This document shows positions 11,509 to 23,290 of a DNA stretch of 64,000 bases, piece after piece. The DNA is taken from contig JAACJM010000040.1 in assembly GCA_013368315.1 (NCBI GenBank), forward strand, positions 248,001-312,000, in the 5' to 3' direction. The DNA comes from Tetrapyrgos nigripes. Its lineage: Eukaryota > Basidiomycota > Agaricomycetes > Agaricales > Campanellaceae. The position numbers and the translations under genes were made by a program. Each line of letters opens with the position of its first letter. The first letter of the stretch is position 1. The notes below the pieces were generated by a model. It was not told the origin of the DNA. It saw only the letters and a list, made by a program, of their open reading frames with translations, and ran no database searches.

Positions 11509-13155
11509 ATGGTGAAGAGAAAGGCGGAGCACAGCAACCAAGACACTCCACCAAAAAGGAAAGCGCACAGCAGAAGAGCTGCAAAGCCTGTGCAAGAACC
11601 TAAAAAGGCAAAGGAAGACAATGATGAGTGAGCTGCAGACAAGGAAAAAAATTAACACACTGATGATGATACTAGTCTTGAATGGACAAAGGACCTTTCT
11701 CAGTCTCTGCTGAACCATATCAATGAGAACGAGAACATACGACAAGGTCTTTTTCCTCATCCAGGAGGAAATGAGTCCACTGCCAAGGGAGGAGGCAATG
11801 TGAAGGCAATCTGGCATTATGAGCTTTTTACTCTGCTGTTCCAAAACAACCCTGTATGGAAAGTGAAGATCGATGAAGTCACTGCCTCTCTGAAGGCCAA
11901 AGTACCTGGATCTAACACACTAATCTGCAATTATCTTGGTTCAAAAGTCAAAAACCGTCTTAATACATGAGTAGAAGCCTTATTTAGATGTATATAACAC
12001 TCACATAGACCACACAAGCTACCAGAATGACCAGAATTACCAGGAAAATCACAAATGACATGAAAGGGACTGGAGAAGGCATCAAAAATGCAGCTGAGAT
12101 AGATATGACAAAAGAGAACAAGCTCACCAACATATGGGGTGTGTACACACTGCTTATCACTCTTTGTGACCTAATTGCCTTGCAAACAGCTATAGAGAAA
12201 GACAGAAACCCCTGGTATTGGGATATGCGAGCCTTGCTTGCAGACTGGCCTAGTATGACACCATGTGGAGTTGGGAATGGTGAGACAGATGTGGAGTTTG
12301 ATGTTTTTGGGGTCTCAAAGCAGACGAAGGAGGATGCAGGTGAAGATGAGGTGGATGAAGGAGATATGATGGAAATCTCTGATGATGATGGCAGCGAGAA
12401 AGATGAAGATGGGGAGGAAGAAAAAGAGGAAGTTGGAGATGAAGCAGAGGTACTGGGAATGAGGAAGGTGAGTAAACCTGACAGTGAATTAGAGTATTTG
12501 GCTAACACACCTTTTTACTCCATTAGACAATGAGCCCTCCAACCAAAGCACTTCATCCAAAGCAGACACTATACCCTCTGTCAAGACCAAGAGAAAAAAC
12601 AAGTTGAAGACTGGCCCACGTCCCAGTCAATCCACCCCTATAACTCTACCTACCACTGCCACCCCTACTGCTGGAGGCTGGAGATCCCAGAAAGACAAAT
12701 TTGCTGATCTCGCAAGAGCTGAAGAAACGACGATGCAAAAGGAGTTGGATGTCTGTCTCATGATGGCAAAGGCTGAGATGGAGAAAGCAAAATCTTTCAG
12801 GGTTTATAAGGCAGCGAGGGAAAAGCAAAAGACAAGGGAATTGGAGTTGTGTGCTCAGGAGAAGGAGTGGGAGGCAGCACAGGACCACAAATTCCATATG
12901 GAAATGCTAAGGCTTTGATATGGAAGCCAGAACCCTCGGCCTCATGGTGGGAGTTACAACCATGGGAACATGATGTTGTCATCATCTGGTCCCAGTAGCC
13001 ACTGGAGCAGTCCCGCTGGCCTGTCTGATATGGATATATCCTTTGACTCAGGTTCTTCTAGTACACCTGCTGCCTTGTCTTCTTTCCCACTCTACTCTGA
13101 AAATTTCAAAGAGACTAACAGGTTTGATTACTTTAAAGATGGAAAAAGTCTATAG
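11509..13155 (+). pseudogene. Harbinger accessory DNA-binding protein (Myb/SANT-like), decayed
   Basis: Begins at ATG 11509 with a basic, nuclear-localisation-like N-terminus, then a Myb/SANT-type block (L-E-W-T-K-D-L-S-Q-S-L-L...K-A-I-W-H-Y-E-L-F). A later exon carries D-R-N-P-W-Y-W-D-M-R and an acidic stretch, followed by a K/E-rich coiled coil at about 12700-12910. In this superfamily the partner binds element ends and recruits the transposase to the nucleus. Introns are visible at 12139-12189 and 12468-12526. TGA codons at 11629, 11968 and 12916 and a TAA near 11652 interrupt the frame; the three TGAs would each be repaired by CGA. Confidence 0.7.
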
Positions 13156-13222
13156 ATTAAATACATGTTTAATACCCTATTTCATAAAGTCTCCTTTCTT
13201 GGTGTCTCTCCTCTACACCCTG

Positions 13223-14933
13223 TCAAAAAGAGAACAAAGCCTCTTTTAGCTCTTCATGCTTCTGCTGTCCTGCACTAAGTCGTGCACGGTCACCTATAGA
13301 ACTCAGGATCTCCTCTGTGAGAGCTGGCAACTGATCTTCTACTTCTCAGTTCTCCCTACCCTCAGCCATGAACTCGTCATTCATCCTGCACTCCATTGGA
13401 TCCTCAGTAAAATCTCCCCAAGCTCTTTGCTCTTCTTCCTCACATGTCGTAGCAAAGTTGTGCACAATGGTACAACCCAAAACCCAATAAGTTTGTTGAT
13501 GATTTCTATGTGAAGATTCTTGAGTGAGGGAAAGCGGCCTTTGAGGAAGCCAATCACATGCTCTGAACGGATGTGAACCATAGAGACGAAGTTGTTGAAT
13601 ATGGTGTTTTCTGTGAGATCCTTCTCAGGGTGCTTGAAAGGTGCCACAACCCAGTTGGAAATCTGAAGGAGTAGCATTAAGGAAATATATATACATGACA
13701 CCCAAAGGAATATGTACTGGGTATGCTGAATTGGCCCATATCCACTCTCCAGTCTTTAGCAGACTCAGAAGATTGCACTTCATCTGAGTCTGCTCCCAAG
13801 CCGTGGCATCATGTGTGCTTCTAGTGAAGCCATAACCCAGGTCGATGATTCACAGGTTTGGAAGAGAGACCACCTAAAGATCTAAAATCAGTTTGTACAA
13901 AATAGAAAGCAGTTGTGAGACTCACCTGGAAGTTGAGGGAGTAGTTACACTTCTGATCAAAGTAGCTCTCACTATACCAGTAAGGCCACTCAAAAAGAGG
14001 TACCAGTGTACCATCAATGAGGCACCATCCATCCCTCCATGCTGGACATGAATGTGTTTCCACCCACTCCTTGGCTTTCTCCTTCTCTGTATCAGTTGGC
14101 ATTCTGAGGTTTTGTGATCAGAAGTGAGGGTGAAGAAGAGCAGTCAAGACTCTTTGTAGCCAAAGAAACAGTGCCTTTCCCATATCCTGCCCACCACACA
14201 ACCTTCTGTAACCCTGCTGTATTTCTGTAGTGTCCAAATTGATACAGAGTAATGGCCAGCTGGTCTTCTACAGGCATTTGCTGGTTTTCAGCAGAGGAGC
14301 TGTTTTGAAAAACTTTATCGGCCTCAATTTTGCAAACGAGTCTAGTGAAGGTGTATGGCATGACCTGAAGCTCCCTACAGAAGTCATCAGGTGAGTGGTG
14401 TTTGCAGTGGCTGAGGATGAAAGGTAGCTGGGTTTGCAAGGGACTTGATATTGTTTGGAATACATGCTGGATAGTTGTTGTTGTGTCCAGCGAAATACAC
14501 GGCTGTGTTTTGCTCTGGATAATAGAAAGTTTGGTGGTGCTGATGGTGAATAGAGAGGGGAGTCATCCTCTGAGCTATCTGAGCTATCCTCATCCTCATT
14601 CCCTTCTTCAATACCTGCCCTCTGAACCTCCTCCTCTGCATCTTCCAATGCTTTATCCAAATCTCTCATGGCCCTTGCAAAATACTTGGAGTCGTAGTCT
14701 TCGTTATCCATTTCAGAACATGTAGAGAAAGTCTCGGAGTCCATAGAGGCATCTGAGGTAGAGTTGGAAAAACTTGATGAGTCTGAGCTGGAAGAGGATG
14801 AAGAGGGGTCTTCTCCTTTGTTTTTGAATGTGTATGAACTGTCAAGTTGCAGTTGGAAATCAAGAGGGAGGGCTGGAGATGATGTTTGGACAGTAGGTTG
14901 TGCTAAACCTTTTTGTTGGAGTCGTCGTTTCAA
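13223..14933 (-). pseudogene. PIF/Harbinger DDE transposase, decayed
   Basis: Read leftwards. An acidic serine-rich N-terminus is followed by F-G-H-Y-R-N-T-A-G-L-Q-K-V-V-W-W-A-G, then the first catalytic aspartate block (C-L-I-D-G-T-L-V-P-L), N-Y-S-L-N-F-Q, the second (R-I-I-D-L-G-Y-G-F-T-R-S-T-H-D-A-T-A-W-E), and the glutamate block near R-S-E-H-V-I-G-F-L-K-G-R-F. The C-terminus reads I-V-H-N-F-A-T-T-C. This is the DDE_Tnp_4 type nuclease of Harbinger elements. Lesions: frameshifts near 14140 and 13490, and TGA stops at 14118-14120 and 13346-13348. Both TGAs fall where CGA would be a plausible codon. Confidence 0.8.
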
Positions 14934-15519
14934 GACATTTTCATGGCGTTGGGATCAGCTTACTCAGGCCTTGTGGAATTGAAGGAATGTATTTATTAGT
15001 TTCTGAGCACAACTGCGATGGGTAGCAGGTGCAGGCATGACAGACAGTAGTGTAGGGACCCAGTAGAGTTGTGATGAAAAGACATACAAAATTTTACATA
15101 ATCCAGACTTTTTTAAGAATATTACTTTTCTAGGCAGTGAACAACAAAGAGGAACAAAGGCCTGCAATGCCTTAGAAGAAAGGGCGGTCAGACTAACAGG
15201 CCATTTCATGACCATTTCATGAGGTTGCAACAGCACCTGAAACAGGTGTGTGAAACACATCAAAAATGGGCACTCTGACCCTACCTAATATCAGTGACAT
15301 ACAACTCTCCAATCATCAACGTGCCTGCAACGAAGCTGAAGGCACTTCAACAAAGCAAAAGGCCAACAATGTGAATCAAAATCATCAGTCCCAACAATGA
15401 TGAATGGGAGGATGTGATAGTATTCATCAGCAAAAGCCCAGTCTTCTTTAAAGGCCTTTTGAGTCTTGACCCTGTCAATAATGTTTTAATCATAAATGAA
15501 TAATAATCGGCTACTATAA

Positions 15520-15800
15520 AGATCCAAAAAGCCTTTCAGGACCTTGAAAAGGTTCCCCAATTCTTGAGCAATCCGACAATCCTTTAGAAACCTTTAAAGG
15601 TTCAAAAAGGTTTTAGGGCAATGTCAAGGTTCACAATTCTTTTCAGATTGTGAAGGATTGCTGATTTTGACAAGGCTATTAAGGATTTCTGTGCTTTCCA
15701 AGGCTAATGATAGATTTTAGTCCTTGGCAAGACATCGTGATCCTTCATCAAGGCCATATATGATTTCATTGACAGGCCAATGCCATCAATCCTGAACAAC
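15520..15800. repeat. AACCTTT/AAAGGTT-rich repeat segment, copy 1
   Basis: Dense variants of AATCCTTTAGAACCTTT and AAAGGTTC. A matching segment lies at about 23020-23290. Such clusters often mark the subterminal regions of DNA transposons. Confidence 0.45.
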
Positions 15801-17252
15801 AAGGTAAAGGGCAAAGCATCAACAGCAGAGCCTAGATTCCCAATTCTAGAATACAGTGCTACATGAGTTTGTATCCTTCCATCTCACAAACATATGCATC
15901 GTAAACCTTCCTGGCTGGCTGGCTGGCTGCCCCACCATATCGTACATGTACATGTGGGTGTAAGCAACAGAATGGAATGAAACAAAATGTAAGTATGAAA
16001 ATATAAATCTAGATGTGAGAGTACAACTATTAATTTGTTACAGTGAAGAATATGTAAAGAATTTTGACCTTGACAATATCAACAATGAAGTGTAATCAAC
16101 TCAAAATTTAATGTGATTAGCACAGCCATTGGACACAAAAGTGGACGCACTTGGATGCATGTCCTAGTCGTATGTAGGTACCTGTACAAAAAACAGATAG
16201 AATTTGTATGAGAATGCTTGGGGAATCGGGATATTCAGTAGCTTTGATGCCCATGTTGTTCTGGGTTCAGACATTGCCTGCTTTAGCTCTGGTCCTTATG
16301 CACCATTAATTGCACATTTGTTCAAATCGTTGCATATACATGCATGCTACAGCCTGTATAATGTCAAAATAATGTAATTGAGCCCAATATTCATGTATGG
16401 TTACTTTGTATCTGATTCAGCAGGTTGGTTTGCTGCACCCGCCATTCCCACCACTCCTGCTGCTTTGTACAATTCCATGTAAACCTACTCGCAAGTGAGG
16501 GATCCAATATTTGATAACTCTCGTTAGTGATGCAAAAAGGTAATTTATCCATCCTGTAGATTTATGGGTACTAAATATCACTCCACAATTGAGCAGAGCA
16601 ATTGTGGCTGAAAGTCTCCACTGTGCATATAAATTCTGCAGCACATGTCATCCATACCAGAAATTGGTAGTTCAATTTTCCATGCATTAAGCTACCTTTT
16701 GCATCAAAATAGGTAGAATCACGTTAATACATGGAGAGCTTGACATTAATTCAACTATGATTCACAGTACACTGGCACCATAAACCAATTTCTATCCCAT
16801 CCAGAGCTCATAGATAAGAGTATTACACATATAAAGACTCAAACAAGGTCTTTATTCGAAGTGCCAATATATGCCTGACATCTTAGTAAGTCATGTATGT
16901 GTTAGTATCTTTGGATGTTCACTTTTTGGTAAGTTTTTGCATCTCAAGTTCTTTTAACACTACCGATTTCAGGTGGCCGTAATATGGCTGGATGGCTTTT
17001 AAATACTGTTGTATATGCTACATAGAACATTTCAACATTTTATGGAGATTTTGAGACCCCTACATGATACCTCTAATCCAAGACGGGTGTCCTAAATTGA
17101 CCATTTTATGACAATTTTCAATCAATATCCAAATATACAGGATAATATCATTGCTTATATAAAATCTTACCTGAACCCTTACAGTGCAACTGGAAGGACA
17201 TTGGGAACACTGTGGTAACAGTTCTAAGCAATGCATAGGTATGAAAGAAGCA

Positions 17253-17293
17253 TGGCTGTGCACAAATCAATGGCATTGACTTGTGCACAGCCA
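17253..17293. repeat. 41-bp near-perfect hairpin, copy 1
   Basis: TGGCTGTGCACAA pairs with TTGTGCACAGCCA, and the inner TCAATG pairs with CATTGA around a one-base loop. Only one mismatch in a 20-bp stem. Confidence 0.6.
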
Positions 17294-17537
17294 CATTGCC
17301 TTTTCGGTCTTACCCATGTGATTCTTGCAGCCACAATATCTCTGATGTGTTGTCACATTGCGTTCACATGCATGCAGCCTTCAGAATTGTGGCTGAACTT
17401 GTGAGATACTCATTGAAAAAAATCTGATTTTGTGGTAAGTTCTAAGCTATAAGCATGTAGAATAAGTACATATACAAACTTGAGAACAGATGGGCTACAC
17501 ACAAAAGGTACAGAGTCCGTAGGTACTAGAAGAAGTG

Positions 17538-17578
17538 TGGCTGTGCAAGAATCAATGGCATTGACTTGTGCACAGCCA
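17538..17578. repeat. 41-bp hairpin, copy 2
   Basis: Same palindrome as at 17253, with two changes in the left arm (GCAAG instead of GCACA). Both copies are followed by CATTGC and preceded by similar AAGAAG-containing sequence, so a longer unit was duplicated. Confidence 0.6.
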
Positions 17579-17929
17579 CATTGCAGACACGTGATCTTGT
17601 TCCTCAAAAACCTGCATGTCGCTAACTGCCTCTTCCTTCACTACCATCATCATCTGTGAGTTTTCATGCAGGCTCTGGTACTGACACTTTTTTTCCTTTA
17701 CCTGCTTAGGCCTGAGGTCTCAATGTGAACCAGGGTGGGTTGGCTGCCATCCCTGGAGTGTCTGAAACGACCTGATCATTGTTGACCTCCAGTTTGTCCT
17801 TTTGTGCATCAAGTTACACAGCAGTCCTGTGTATTTTTCCCCATATCCTCTGGCTGTTGTTTTGCTACATGGGATATGCATTTATCTAGGTCAATATGTC
17901 CCACTATGATGTTCTGTTTGTGCACAACA

Positions 17930-18165
17930 CTGGCTTGCTATGTGTATGTGTACCCCAAGTAAAGATATGTCTCAAATTGTAATCACTGTGGCTGTTGCAA
18001 TGACCATGTGGTGTTGCAGGCTCCTCAGTGACACAAGAATGTTATGACGCAGGCTTGGTATGCATGTGGGTACCTTTGTGTACCTCAAACAAAGGTGTGT
18101 GACTATTTGTAGTTGCTGTGTGGCCATCCTAATGACCATGTGGTGTTGCGACAGGCTCCTCATTT
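17930..18165. repeat. Tandem duplication of about 110-130 bp
   Basis: Two units share AATGACCATGTGGTGTTGC followed by CAGGCTCCTCA, at about 17998 and 18130. Both are preceded by GTGTACC...AA(A)G...ATGT/GTGT and a GCTGT element. Confidence 0.5.
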
Positions 18166-18659
18166 AACATTCTACCATACATAGTCACATCCCTGATCCT
18201 ATGATACATACTTTTTATCCTCTTCCTTGGTGTGCGCCTTTCATCCTTTTTTGAAGTACTGCAGAATTATTATCTCTAGTAACTTTCCTGGTTTTAACAC
18301 TGACTTTGGACTTTCTGGTTTAATGGTGATTTTGGACTTGGAGAATAAAAATTGATGCTTTGTGACGTATTTTTTTGTCTGACCAATTTGCTAACCCTAA
18401 TCTAAGGTAAGCCCCTTATTCATGTTTTCCTTTCCTAGTCTCATCCACACGCCACTACCACCTACCACCTGTCCCTGACTTTCTCCTATTCTCTTTCTTC
18501 CAGATATAACCACATATGTCAGCTTCTCATCATGAACACATTGCTGCCATCCAAAACTGTCAACAAAACTTTAGGGGAAATTTGGAAGCACTTTGTTCGA
18601 GATTACTAAGGCATAGTGTGAGTCCTTGCATCCTCATTTTAACGTGTTATACTTAGGGC

Positions 18660-19704
18660 TTGTCGCTGTGTCCATGTAGCCACAGTTTATGGGTATTGTG
18701 GTACAGGACCATTACTGGACCGTTGCAAAGAGCAGGGCTACTCAAACAGCATGGAGACAACATGGGAATGCCTTTACTAGTCCGTGCTGTATACGGTGAT
18801 ACACCATACAAAATCACAGTATACACACTTGGATTTTGGTTCATAATATCAGTTTTGACGTTCTTTTAAGGGAATAAGAGGACTAGGGTGAGCCCTGAAC
18901 TGCTAGTTAATACCTAGCGGGACTAAGAAAACAACAGTACAATAATATTAAGTGCTTACGAACAGAGAAACAACTCATTCTAAGTACTATGATAGATATG
19001 TACAAGTTTGGAGTTATAATAGCAGACCCACCAAATGATAAAGATAGTCTATAAAGGCTTTCGAATCCTATTATAACGACTAGTACCACTAGTGTAATCC
19101 AAAGGGACAGTGAAATGTGAGGTAGCCCCCTATTCGCGGGCATAGGAACACGTAAGCAGCACAATCCTCGGCCGAAAGGTCAATTGGAGAAGACAGCGCT
19201 AAGATCAGACATGCAGACAATCATGCTAGGTCTAGATCTATGTATCAGTAAATCTATGTATCGGTAAATCTATGTATCGGTAAATCCTGTAGTACTAAGA
19301 CGGCTTCGAGGGAATCTTAAGTATCTGCAAAAGGTACATGTGAACAAAAGTAGGACAAAGTATATATGTACGGGATCCCAGAGAGTTCAGCTATCCATTG
19401 GTACAGAAGGGATAGTGAACGGACATCTCTACACAGAGATATAAGGGACAGAAGCACTAAGTCGCAGTACATCTGAACGATCGGAATACAACCCAAACAG
19501 GTAACTTTATTTCTGGATAAGGATAAATCCATCAGTAATTGTCTAGCTAGGCGTTAAAAGCATTGAAGGAGGAATAAGTATGCAAACAGGACTGCAGAAG
19601 AGCTGGACTTGTATGTAGGACTCAGTAGTAGACTGCTGGCAAGACATAGAACACGAATAAAGCAAGATCGGAGAAAAGGGAAAGAAAAACTGAGTGGAAT
19701 AAAG
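18660..19704. other. Non-coding sequence upstream of LTR-like repeat copy 2
   Basis: Possibly the 5' part of the same LTR-like repeat, since copy 1 is cut by the window edge and cannot be compared here. Contains three tandem ATCTATGTATCGGTAA units at about 19234-19283. No supported gene. Confidence 0.35.
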
Positions 19705-20521
19705 AAACTACGCCCCTAGCATAAAGACGCGTATGAGGGACCTAGCGGTCATAAGTGGAGTGTTCTGAGTCAGAGATGTGATGCTCGCTAACCAGGACGG
19801 TACACAAAAACACCAGATGGCTTACAAAGAGGACTGGAGAAAATTCCTACAAATATTTAGATAATATTGAACAGTTTCTGTATACCCTAATAAGCAAGTC
19901 TTTACTTACGAGGAAATAGGTAGAACTTGCTAGCGGACTTTTTGATTTGTTTCATATTTTCTCTATGTACCTTTTAGTGGACATTAAAAAGAAATAAGTA
20001 ACTGTATAGTTGTAGCTGCGAGTAGTATAAAAGGACCAGATATTACGAGTAGCTACCCAAGCCATGTACTGTAGAGTATCAGATCTTGCTAGCAATAGTA
20101 GAGGACATGAAACATGGACTAAAGCTTCTAAAACAAACTTAACTGCACTCTCTACGAGTATAAACATTGTGTTGGAGATAATAGAGTTTTTAAAATTGAA
20201 CATTTTTGTGGTTATAACTGTGATCTTTGTGTTGACCTTTTGGTCTATTAAATGTTGATTTTAAGGCAACTGTGGCCTACAAGTGTTTGATTTTGGGACT
20301 CATTGATCCCCTTGGTGTTAAACTTGTGTTTATTGTGTTGCACGCTAAGTACTAAACTTTATTGAAAAACCCCAATCAAAAGTACTTATAGTACAAGTAA
20401 ACTGGGAGTTTGAGTACTCTGACTACTCAGAACACTCGTCTCATTTACATTTGTATACGGTTTTGTGTTTGGGTGCAGTTCCTAGCACTTAATTACAAAA
20501 AACACCTATTAATGGCTGACA
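19705..20521 (+). repeat. Dispersed LTR-like repeat, copy 2
   Basis: Aligns with 1-795. No gag or pol sequence follows it, so if it is an LTR it is solitary or its internal region has been lost. Base differences from copy 1 cluster at CpG sites. Confidence 0.6.
20026..20033 (+). promoter_or_regulatory. TATA box of LTR-like repeat copy 2
   Basis: TATAAAAG, matching position 337 in copy 1. Confidence 0.4.
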
Positions 20522-20940
20522 CATGGTGGTGGGCAAATCCCGCCAGTGACACAGACACTTACTAAGCTTCCCATCAGAAAACCCCTATCCCAAACCCACG
20601 ATGTTCAATAGCTTCTTCACTAGCTCATTAGAGTTCTTCGGCTCATCTTAGAAACATGTTTTTGGTATCTACAAACATTCCTTCAGAGAGACTTCTGAAA
20701 TTTTGTTGAAGAACATTCATTTGTACTTGGTAGTAATAGCTAGATGACACAAATATATAGATATCTCTCTGAACGGCTCTTCAGATACTCTCTGAGAATG
20801 ATGCCTGAAAACATGGGCATCTAAAGTCAAGGACTGCAGAAGCTATTGAGCAAACAAGATGGAAACAGCCAAACTCACCAAAGTTGATTACATAATCAAG
20901 CTATGGCACGTTGGTACACATCTTCATTGATCAATGAAGC

Positions 20941-21255
20941 ATGTCGAGGGTGGTAGGTGGTGACACACCATTGATTACATCTGTCACACAGATCTGGGAG
21001 AAGGGAATGACATGGATGAAGCTTGAGAATCAACTGGAGAAGCTTCGATGGATGTGGAAAGGCAAGATTTCTATTAAAAAGAAGTCCCATCTGCCAAACC
21101 TCTCCCACAAGCAAGATGCTCTCGAAGAGGCTTTCAAGGCTCACCTCAAGTTAGTTGAGAAGTATGGCAACCCAAAAATGAGTGGTAATGGATCAGTGGA
21201 GGTGGTAGCTATCCAGGATGATTGGTATGAGGAGGAGGACGAGGAGATGGAGTAA
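20941..21255 (+). CDS. Hypothetical 104-aa acidic C-terminal fragment
   Basis: Open frame with a K/E-rich, coiled-coil-like middle and a strongly acidic tail (E-E-E-D-E-E-M-E). It resembles the C-terminus of a transposon-encoded protein in composition only. No family recognised, and it may be a remnant of whatever element built the surrounding repeats. Confidence 0.25.
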   Translation: MSRVVGGDTPLITSVTQIWEKGMTWMKLENQLEKLRWMWKGKISIKKKSHLPNLSHKQDALEEAFKAHLKLVEKYGNPKMSGNGSVEVVAIQDDWYEEEDEEME

Positions 21256-23019
21256 TATACTATCTAATTTTCATACTAATTTACTTACACCTGTTCAATA
21301 CCCTAGTATATGTACATAGACTCTCACCTGGGCATTTCCAAGGCCTATATAATTCCCATAACCTCAATTGTAACATGGAAGAGCAGGTCTTGGTTGTTTA
21401 AGTGTGGGATCAACTTATAAAGCTGTCCATGCCACTGGCAGGAATTGCCCACCACCATGACACAGTCATAATATGGTTAGTTTTAATCTACTCGCCTTTG
21501 TAAGTGGGCTAGAGAATGACAGCCATAGGGGATGTCTAGGATGACACAAGATGAGAGTGGGCAGCATGATGATAGGATACTACTCTCATGTATACTAGAA
21601 GAACAACCTGTAAATATCTATGTACTGCTTTGATTTTGCTTTGATGAGTGAGAGGATAGACCCAGTACTGCTAGTAGTCTCTGCAAGAAATTCATAAGTA
21701 CTTGTAAGTAGGCCCAGAGGCATGTGAAAGATATGCCAGTCATGTTGTTGGTTGGTTTTTCAAGTGCGTGAGGCAGCATTTGGATCTCTTCAACAATGAC
21801 CATCACCTGGGCTCCATGGACCATTGTTATGTGCCTATGTTCTAGCAGCATGCAACCTTACTGACCCTACTTCTTCTACCTGCAAGCTCTATCTTTCACT
21901 CGCAGCTGGCCCCTCACCCCTGGTCAACTTTTACTTGAAATGACCTGTACCCTCTGGTAGTGACAGCCTCAAAGGACAGGATTGGCAGTGTGAGTTTTGG
22001 TGTTGGTCTCTTTGTTTCTTTCTCTTTCTCTTCTCTTCCATCAATGACCATCTTACTGACCACTGTCTCTCTCCTTTCTATTTTCCTTTGATGTTTGCCT
22101 GGCCATCAGCACGTCAGCAGTCATTTGATCTTGTGGACATTGTCATGCCTTTGGCTTTGTCATTCCAGATTTTTGTGGATTCTTTTGTAGTTGTGCCTTT
22201 CAGCGTCATTGTTTTGTTCTCACTGGACTTGACCTTTGGGCTTCAACCTTGTTGGGTTTATGCACATGCTTGTAGTACACTTGAGTGAGTGGTCTCTTTG
22301 ATTTGTTTTCTATTTTTGTTCTACATCTGCCCTTTGGCTTCTTCATTTATCCTTTTCCCCTGGTCCTCTCTTTATGTGCTGCATATTACTGACTATCTCT
22401 TATGCTATTGTTCCCCTTTCCTCCCTGTCTCTTTCTTGATCTTTGATCCCAGATCTTCCCTCGCTTGTCCCTGTAATGTTGGTTTCTACTCTGACCAGTG
22501 GCTGCCCTGGTATGCTTATGCTGAGTTTCTTTTGTTCACTTCATGACATTTTATTCACTCAGGTTTCCTCCTGACAAAGGCCCATGGCCAGGATACACCA
22601 TTCATAAGTCATCCATCCTATAGCATCATCTACTGTCACTCAGGGAACTTTCTCCCCATCACTTGCTCACACGAGCTCTGACGAGTTAATTCCCCTGTTG
22701 GTAAGTCCAATGTCTCATGTCTCCAATAGTATTGTGCTAACTGCATGTACCTATTCAGGTGTCAACAACAATCCTCTCTTCCAACTCAAACTGCAAACCA
22801 CAGGGCTATGACCCCTACTACTCCAGCCCTCAAATTTCTGCTTCGCTTTCTCACCATGCCCATTTCTTTCCCTGTGGTTCTGTTGTGGTGAGGACAGTTG
22901 TTTCTTGTTGTAAGGTTGATCAATAGCTCGTACTGTATGTTACTGTAATAGTGTAGAAAATGAATATCAATATTTTGGCATCTATGAACAGTTACCATTC
23001 TGTTGACATGGGACAGGGT

Positions 23020-23290
23020 TATGAATCCCCCTCAACCTTTACAGACTCAGGAATCCTTTAGGACCTTGACAAGGTGAACAATCCTTTTGAACCTTTCAAA
23101 GGTTCTTGATCCCTGGGATCCTTTTCAAAGCAAACAATCCTTTAGAACCTTTGAAGGATTCTAAATCATTGTGAACCTTGAAAGGCTTCTGAATCCTTTA
23201 CAGCCTTTAAGTGACTCTCAATTCTTGGGCAGCTTTCAAAGACCTATAACTGCTGAACATATCTAAAGGTGTTCAATACTTGTGGTCATT
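23020..23290. repeat. AACCTTT/AAAGGTT-rich repeat segment, copy 2
   Basis: Shares AATCCTTTAGAACCTTT with 15520-15800. The core motif is palindromic, so relative orientation is uncertain. Confidence 0.45.

Larger units (their letters stand above)
11220..15286. mobile_element. PIF/Harbinger DNA transposon, 4.07 kb
   Basis: The ends AGGTAGGGTCAGAGTGCC and the reverse complement of the right end are identical for 18 bp and stay similar for about 36 bp. The flanks share AAT, a possible 3-bp target duplication. Inside lie two convergent genes, a Myb/SANT-like DNA-binding protein on + and a Harbinger DDE transposase on -, the classical two-gene layout of this superfamily. Both genes carry stops or frameshifts, so the element is structurally complete but probably inactive. 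Confidence 0.85.
15287..18659. other. CpG-poor non-coding repeat region
   Basis: No convincing gene in 3.4 kb. CG dinucleotides are scarce, and short frames have no family signature. It holds an AACCTTT/AAAGGTT-rich segment, two near-identical 41-bp hairpins and a tandem duplication, each listed separately. Confidence 0.5.

Noticed and set aside
14268..14933. Separate serine-rich acidic gene
   Set aside because: Its position and strand make it the N-terminal part of the Harbinger transposase; the break near 14400 is better explained by a frameshift or intron.
17930..18165. Short repeats as a CRISPR array
   Set aside because: Only two units, irregular spacing and a eukaryotic context; it is an ordinary tandem duplication.
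20522..20545. Possible primer-binding site after LTR-like copy 2 (TGGTGGGCAAATCCCGCC)
   Set aside because: It begins with TGG as a PBS would, but no matching tRNA end could be verified, copy 1 has nothing similar at the same place, and no gag-pol follows.
22000..22600. T-rich open frames (22088-22546) looking like membrane proteins
   Set aside because: Hydrophobicity comes from T-rich composition; no splice pattern, homologous motif or start context supports a gene.
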